Shown here: positions 59,358 to 64,000 of the stretch, piece by piece
How the letters are laid out: each line of letters begins with the position of its first letter
Position numbering within the stretch: position 1 is the first letter of the stretch
NCBI RefSeq assembly: GCF_918698005.1
Contig: NZ_CAKKLJ010000003.1
Location: 62,001-126,000 of the forward strand
Source: Microbacterium sp. Bi121
GTDB lineage: Bacteria; Actinomycetota; Actinomycetes; Actinomycetales; Microbacteriaceae
Length of the DNA: 64,000 nucleotides
Direction: 5' to 3'
Made by a program: the position numbers and the translations under genes
The notes under the pieces: model-generated
What the model was told of the DNA's origin: nothing
Database searches by the model: none
The model's input: the letters and a program-made list of their open reading frames with translations, nothing else

Positions 59358-60724
59358 GCGTGTGTCCTCTCCTGAGATGTCTCATTCAGGGCCGCGCGGG
59401 CTGCTGAACGTCCGGCCCACCGGCCGGTGATGTAGGCCGGCGCCAGTCCGCCGGCATAGCCGACGTTCGACAGACCGCCGATGTCGGCCCCCGCCGCGTA
59501 CAGGCCGGGGATCGGTGCACCGTCCGGATCGAGCGCTTCGCCCCGTGTCGAGATCGGCACGCCGCCGAACGTGAACGTGATCGACGGCTGCACCATGAGC
59601 GCGTGGAACGGCGCCGTCTGCGGTGCGCGGGCATCGGCGGCCACAGGGGCGCCCGACGCCCAGCCGCCACCGGCCTCCGCCGCGCCGCGGTACGCAGCCA
59701 GCGTGGCGCTCAGCGTCGCGGCATCCACACCCCACTCCGCCACCTGCGCGACGAGCCCGTCGATGGTGTCGGCGCTCGCCCACAGACCGCCGGCGGCCTT
59801 GGCCGTCTCGAAGCGGTCGGTGGCGCCGAGGCCGGGGAACGGCTCGGAGCGCGCCTCGGTCAGATGCACGTGCTCGTCGAAGATCAGCACCCCGCGGCTG
59901 TCGGGCTGCCCGACCACGACCTGATTGATGATCTCGTCGCCGAGCGTCTCGTCGACGAACCGCTCTCCGCGCATGTTCACGAACACGGTCGAACCGGAGT
60001 AGTACTGCGAGTACGGCAGGTAGTGCTCCGGCTCGAACTCCTCGAGCGGCCACGGCACGAGATGCCCGTAGTACGAGGCCATCGACCTGCTGCCGCCGGC
60101 GCCCGCCGCACAGGCCATGCGCAGTCCGTCGCCGACGTTGCCGACGTGCGAGCGCATGAGCAGATTGTCGGACTGCGGGCCGACGTACCGGGTGAGGAGC
60201 TCGGGGTCCCGGCCGAAACCGCCGGTGGCGAGCACGACGCTCGGCGCCCGGTACTCGACCGGTCCGTTCGGCGTCTGTGCGACGGCGCCGACGACGCGGC
60301 CCGCATCGACGAGGAGTTCGCGCACCGGCGCCTCCGACACGATGACGCCGCCGGCCGCGGTGACGGCATCCCGGCACGCGGCGAGGATCGCATGGATGTC
60401 GGTCGAGTACCCGATGCCGAACGTCATGATGTCGCGCGTCGGCTCGTCCGCCACGCGCGCGCCCGTGGCGCGGACCTCGGCGATCGCATCCGCGAAGTCC
60501 GCCACGACCCGCTCGCCGAGGGCGATCTCGCCGTTCGGGATGCGACGGCGGTAGGACTCCACGTCTGGGGCTGTCCACAGCATCCCGGCCGACAGGGCCG
60601 CCGATCCGCCGAACGAGGCCGACTTCTCCAGCAGGGCCACGCGCGCTCCGGCGCGTGCCGCGGCCGCAGCGGCGGACGAGCCGCCGATGCCCGACCCGAT
60701 CACGATCACATCGAAGGCGTTCAT
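59354..60724 (-). CDS. FAD-dependent oxidoreductase, fumarate-reductase type (2)
   Basis: A 456-residue flavoprotein: DVIVIGSGIGGSSAAAAAARAGARVALLEKSASFGGSAALSAG and PIPGLYAAGADIGGLSNVGYAGGLAPAYITGRWAGRSAA. It keeps TFTFGGVPISTRGEALDPDG, the C-terminal substrate-domain block. It overlaps its neighbours by ATGA on both sides. It shares the fold with the other two but is clearly diverged, which suggests different substrates or steps. Confidence 0.88.
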   Translation of the reverse strand: MNAFDVIVIGSGIGGSSAAAAAARAGARVALLEKSASFGGSAALSAGMLWTAPDVESYRRRIPNGEIALGERVVADFADAIAEVRATGARVADEPTRDIMTFGIGYSTDIHAILAACRDAVTAAGGVIVSEAPVRELLVDAGRVVGAVAQTPNGPVEYRAPSVVLATGGFGRDPELLTRYVGPQSDNLLMRSHVGNVGDGLRMACAAGAGGSRSMASYYGHLVPWPLEEFEPEHYLPYSQYYSGSTVFVNMRGERFVDETLGDEIINQVVVGQPDSRGVLIFDEHVHLTEARSEPFPGLGATDRFETAKAAGGLWASADTIDGLVAQVAEWGVDAATLSATLAAYRGAAEAGGGWASGAPVAADARAPQTAPFHALMVQPSITFTFGGVPISTRGEALDPDGAPIPGLYAAGADIGGLSNVGYAGGLAPAYITGRWAGRSAARAALNETSQERTHA

Positions 60725-62103
60725 GCCGGCACCTCCTCAGCACGCGCCGCCGCCTGGCGGGCCACGTGCAGGCCGAAGACCGCGCCCTTGCCGAGCGACG
60801 TCCCCGTCATGTACGCGGCGCCGTGGAACCCGCCGACCACCTCGCCGATCGCGTAGAGGCCGGGGATGATCTCGCCCTCGACGTCGACCACCTCGGCATC
60901 CGGGGTGACCTTCACGCCGCAGTACGTCGTCGTCATGAGCGACTTGGCCGGGTACGCGTAGAACGGGGCCTCGACGATGGGGCGGAGCTCGCCGACGCCG
61001 TTGCACAGGCTCGTGCGTCCCAGCTCGTCGGCCTCGCCCGCGTCGATCGCGCGGTTGTACCGCTCGACGGTCGCGACCAGGCGTCCGGCGTCGACGCCGA
61101 CGATGGCCGCAAGCTCCTCGAGCGTGTCCGCGTGGTGCAGGTGGCCGAGCGCTTCGATGGCATCCATGTCCTTCAGAGGGATGCCGGGGTGCGAGAGCGC
61201 ACGAACGGATGCGTCGAAGATCTGGACCCCCAGACCCTCCTCCTCGCGGAGCACGGCGGTGCCGAGCGTCTTGTACGACTGCGACTCGTCGGTGAACCGC
61301 TCACCGGCGCGGTTCACGATGATCGCGCCCATGTAGTACGCGGTGAGCAGCTCGTGCACGTCGCCGGTCTCGGGGTGCGAGCCGTACGTGCCGCTCACGA
61401 ACGACATGTCGGCCATGTCCGCGCCGAGCTTCCACGCCAGCCGCAGTCCGTCGCCGGTGTTGCCCCTGCCGCCGAACGGGAGCGCGGCCAGCTGCTCGGG
61501 CGCGAAGATGCCCAGCAGCTCCTCGCCGCGGCTGAAGCCGCCGGTGGCGAGCACGACGCCCTGCCGAGCTGTCACGTCGACCTCACCGGTGGGGCCCGCA
61601 AGGCGTGCGCCGGTGACGTGTCCGGTCTCGTCGGTGAGCAGGCGGATCGCACGGTGCTCGCGCAGCGTCGTCCCGCCTGCTGTCTCGAACTGCTCGTGCA
61701 GGCCCGCCATCACATCGACGATCGCCGAGTTGTGGCTGCGCCTGGCCGACTGCCCCGAGCTGATCTCGATCTCGCGGAAGCGGACGCCGTGATCCTTGAG
61801 CCAGCGGTACGCGGCCTCCTGGCGATCGAGATACGCGTTCAGGAGCGTCGGGTCGTTGCGGAACTCGCCGACCTCCTGCATGTCCTTCAGGAACAGTTCG
61901 CGCGAGTCGTTCTCGCCCGCCTCGCGCTGCTCCTCGGTGTCGCTGAACGCGAACCATCCGCCGCTCATGACCGTCGAGCCGCCGAGGGACGCCGTCTTCT
62001 CGGCGAGGATCACGTCGATTCCCGCCTCGGCGGCGGCGGTGGCCGCGGTCTGCCCGGCGATCCCGCTGCCGAGCACGAGCAGGTCGGTCGTCAGGGCGGT
62101 CAT
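60721..62103 (-). CDS. FAD-dependent oxidoreductase, fumarate-reductase type (3)
   Basis: A 460-residue flavoprotein: DLLVLGSGIAGQTAATAAAEAGIDVILAEKTASLGGSTVMSGGWFAFSDT, and MTTTYCGVKVTPDAEVVDVEGEIIPGLYAIGEVVGGFHGAAYMTGTSLGKGAVFGLHVARQAA, very close in pattern to fumarate reductase flavoprotein subunits. No heme-binding CXXCH motif is present, so electrons must come from a partner or free flavin. It follows the MFS gene with an ATGA overlap. Confidence 0.9.
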   Translation of the reverse strand: MTALTTDLLVLGSGIAGQTAATAAAEAGIDVILAEKTASLGGSTVMSGGWFAFSDTEEQREAGENDSRELFLKDMQEVGEFRNDPTLLNAYLDRQEAAYRWLKDHGVRFREIEISSGQSARRSHNSAIVDVMAGLHEQFETAGGTTLREHRAIRLLTDETGHVTGARLAGPTGEVDVTARQGVVLATGGFSRGEELLGIFAPEQLAALPFGGRGNTGDGLRLAWKLGADMADMSFVSGTYGSHPETGDVHELLTAYYMGAIIVNRAGERFTDESQSYKTLGTAVLREEEGLGVQIFDASVRALSHPGIPLKDMDAIEALGHLHHADTLEELAAIVGVDAGRLVATVERYNRAIDAGEADELGRTSLCNGVGELRPIVEAPFYAYPAKSLMTTTYCGVKVTPDAEVVDVEGEIIPGLYAIGEVVGGFHGAAYMTGTSLGKGAVFGLHVARQAAARAEEVPA

Positions 62104-63428
62104 CGGGTCACCCCCAGCCGGTCGAGCGGCGTCTTGTAGGTCTCACGCCCCGAGGCGATCGCGATCGCGGAGATCACGCAAGCGACCGAGGTGAAGACGG
62201 CGGCGGGCCACCAGGCGTTGCCGTTCGCGGCGGAGATCGCCTGGATGATGACAGGGGAGAAACCAGTCAGCACGAGCCCGAGCTGCAGGCCGACGGCCAT
62301 TCCGGTCACACGGTAGCGCGTGCTGAACAGCTCGCTGAAGTAGGAGGGATAGACGGAGTTCGTCGCCGCGAAACCGATCGAGACGCACAGCAGAACGCCC
62401 GCGAAGATCATCGGGATGTTGGCCTCGGCGACCGCCCAGAAGAACAGCCACACGGCGGCGGCGCCGAACAGGTTGCCGCCGATCAGCACGGGCTTGCGGC
62501 CGATCTTGTCGCTGAGCGATGCCATCAGCGGCTGCGTCACGAGGGCGACGACGTATCCGACGATGACGACCCAGAGCATGGTGCTCGCGTCGATGCCGAC
62601 GACGTTGGTCGCGTAGGTGAGGCCGTACACGGGCACCGTGGTGCTGATGACGACGAGGAATGCGGCGAAGATCACGCGGATGACGTCGAACGGCTGGTTG
62701 CGCAGCACGTCGCCGAGTGGAACCTTGGCCGTGGTGCCGAGCTCCTTCTCGGTCGTGAACGCCTCGGTGTCGCGCACGGTGCGGCGGATGACGAGGCCGA
62801 CGATGAGGATGACGGCGCTCAGCCAGAACGGCACTCGCCAGCCCCACGCGACGAGCTGCTCCTCGGGGAGGGCGGCGACGCCGATGAAGGCGAGCGTGGC
62901 GAGGATGTAGCCGACCCAGATGCCGTTGATCGCCCACGAGGTATACAGCGCCCGACGATTCGCGGGGGCATGCTCCAGCGTCAGCGACGACGCGCCCGAC
63001 AGCTCACCGCCCACCGACAGCCCCTGGCAGAGACGCAGGATGATAAGCATGGTCGGGGCGAGGATGCCGACGGAGTCGTACGAGGGCAGGCATCCGATCA
63101 GGAACGTGGCGATGCCCATGACGAGCAGCGTCAGGATCATGATGTTCCGCCGGCCGAAGCGGTCGCCGAGGTGGCCGGCGAGGAACCCGCCGAGCGGGCG
63201 GGCGATGTACGCCACGCCGTAGAGGCCCAGGGAGTAGAGCAGTCCCGTGGCGCCGGCATCCGGGAAGAAGACGCGCGCGAACACGAGCGCCGACGCCGAG
63301 GCGTAGATGTACATGTCGTAGTACTCGAGCGCCGAGCCGATGAATCCGGCCAGCGACGAGCGCTTGCTCTGGTTGCCCGGAGCGCGTGTGCTCGCGGTCT
63401 CGGAGAGGAGTGCTGTCTTCGTCGACAT
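62100..63428 (-). CDS. MFS transporter, metabolite:H+ symporter type
   Basis: A 442-residue twelve-segment transporter. SLAGFIGSALEYYDMYIYASASALVF, AYIARPLGGFLAGHLGDRFGRRNIM and RLCQGLSVGGELSGASSLTLEHA are characteristic of the MHS group (shikimate, proline, dicarboxylate and aromatic-acid symporters). It probably imports the substrate that the three flavoproteins act on. ATG 63428 has AGGACATCACG upstream. It starts the coupled four-gene run after the SDR gene. Confidence 0.92.
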   Translation of the reverse strand: MSTKTALLSETASTRAPGNQSKRSSLAGFIGSALEYYDMYIYASASALVFARVFFPDAGATGLLYSLGLYGVAYIARPLGGFLAGHLGDRFGRRNIMILTLLVMGIATFLIGCLPSYDSVGILAPTMLIILRLCQGLSVGGELSGASSLTLEHAPANRRALYTSWAINGIWVGYILATLAFIGVAALPEEQLVAWGWRVPFWLSAVILIVGLVIRRTVRDTEAFTTEKELGTTAKVPLGDVLRNQPFDVIRVIFAAFLVVISTTVPVYGLTYATNVVGIDASTMLWVVIVGYVVALVTQPLMASLSDKIGRKPVLIGGNLFGAAAVWLFFWAVAEANIPMIFAGVLLCVSIGFAATNSVYPSYFSELFSTRYRVTGMAVGLQLGLVLTGFSPVIIQAISAANGNAWWPAAVFTSVACVISAIAIASGRETYKTPLDRLGVTR

Positions 63429-63469
63429 CGTGATGTCCTGTTCTGTCGGGGGTTCGGGGGAGCGGCGGA

Positions 63470-64000
63470 TCAGCAGGTGATCATGCCGCCGTTGACGTCG
63501 AGGCTGGCGCCGGTGATGTAGGACGCCTTGTCGCTGATGAGGAACTCGATCGCATCGGCGATCTCGCTGGGCTGGGCGAAGCGCGCCATCGGGACCTGCC
63601 CGATCATCTGCTCCGTCTCGGCCGACGGCACGCCGCCGGTCATCTGGGTCTGCACGAACCCCGGGGCGACGCCGTTGACGCGGATGCCGAAGCCGGACAG
63701 CTCGCGCGAGAGCGTCGCGGTGAGATTCTGCAGGGCGCCCTTCGACGCGGCGTAGGCCGCCGACGAGGGGAGGTACGGGGGGAACGGGGCGCCGGGCAGT
63801 CCGCCGGTGCCGAGCTTCGAGACGATCGAGAGGATGTTGACGATCGACCCGGTTCCGTCGCTCGGCATGTGGCGGAACGCCTCCTGCACCATCAGCAGCG
63901 GCGCCTTGACGTTCACGCCCATGACGAGATCCCACTCGTCGGGTGAGATGTCGAAGAACGGGCGCTTGTGCCCCTCGTCCTTCGGCGAGATGCCGACGCC
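63470..64000 (-). CDS. Short-chain dehydrogenase/reductase, partial
   Basis: The C-terminal 176 residues of a classical SDR; the N-terminal Rossmann loop lies beyond base 64000. Visible are GISPKDEGHKRPFFDISPDEWDLVMGVNVKAPLLM, catalytic Ser in IVNILSIVSKLG, YAASK, the PG of APGFVQTQM, and ITGASLDVNGGM. It resembles 3-oxoacyl-ACP reductase-type SDRs that oxidise hydroxy-acids or polyols. It is the first visible gene of the flavoprotein operon, 41 bp before the MFS gene. Confidence 0.9.
   Translation of the reverse strand, partial: GVGISPKDEGHKRPFFDISPDEWDLVMGVNVKAPLLMVQEAFRHMPSDGTGSIVNILSIVSKLGTGGLPGAPFPPYLPSSAAYAASKGALQNLTATLSRELSGFGIRVNGVAPGFVQTQMTGGVPSAETEQMIGQVPMARFAQPSEIADAIEFLISDKASYITGASLDVNGGMITC

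Overview
The window is high-GC, gene-dense actinobacterial DNA. Gene content, TANNNT -10 boxes, many GTG starts and very frequent GGATGC/GCATCC hexamers fit a member of the Microbacteriaceae, probably Microbacterium; this is inferred from the sequence, not from a database search. It reads as ordinary chromosome. I see no tRNA, rRNA, CRISPR array, insertion sequence or prophage, and no gene-free stretch above about 300 bases.

Layout. 0-1.5 kb: partial Lrp/AsnC regulator divergent from a trans-sulfuration-type PLP lyase. 1.6-3.4 kb: membrane-anchored protein built from two long arrays of Gly-Ala heptads. 3.5-5.3 kb: two tandem ClpP-type genes, the second lacking its catalytic serine, plus a PopR/ClgR-like regulator; matching palindromes precede both transcription units. 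5.3-10.5 kb: redox cluster (two aldo/keto reductases, MmyB-like regulator, FMN-binding lipoprotein, SDR, zinc alcohol dehydrogenase) with a remnant of a second MmyB-like regulator. 10.6-14.9 kb: acetyl-xylan-esterase-type hydrolase, DivIVA-domain coiled coil, sulfurtransferase, HTH regulator. 15.1-21.2 kb: LacI-controlled operon with an FAD oxidoreductase and a carbohydrate ABC importer. 21.3-25.3 kb: membrane proteins, DMT exporter, purB (apparent CTG start), low-molecular-weight phosphatase. 25.5-28.1 kb: WXG-like protein, alpha/beta hydrolase, four-helix membrane protein, Doc/RHH toxin-antitoxin pair. 28.1-32.8 kb: hisC and a 2-oxoacid dehydrogenase E1alpha-E1beta-E2 operon. 32.8-37.8 kb: zinc island (Zur-type box, ABC importer, Fur-family regulator, UPF0718-type permease, TIGR03943-type partner). 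37.8-41 kb: beta-propeller-like membrane protein, 3-methyladenine glycosylase, rpmB-rpmG-rpsN behind a structured leader. 41-48.8 kb: hydrolase/TetR pair, HU, CopD-CtaG fusion, PIF1-like helicase, iron-boxed heme oxygenase with a DUF2470 partner. 48.8-52.4 kb: degenerate beta-lactamase-fold lipoprotein, TspO-like protein, Dps, SDR. 52.4-64 kb: aromatic-acid catabolism (pobA, IclR regulator, 3-hydroxybenzoate-4-monooxygenase-type enzyme, MarR, nucleotidyltransferase) and a tightly coupled MFS-flavoprotein-flavoprotein-flavoprotein operon following a partial SDR.

Three themes recur. First, at least 14 genes start 6-7 nt after a TANNNT hexamer with no Shine-Dalgarno sequence, so leaderless transcription looks common. 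Second, metal handling is concentrated here: zinc uptake with several His-rich tails, iron-regulated heme degradation, and Dps. Third, several regulator genes sit beside clean palindromes that probably are their own operators (PopR, LacI, TetR, MarR, HTH, MmyB-like, RHH antitoxin). All functions are read from sequence motifs by eye, without database searches.
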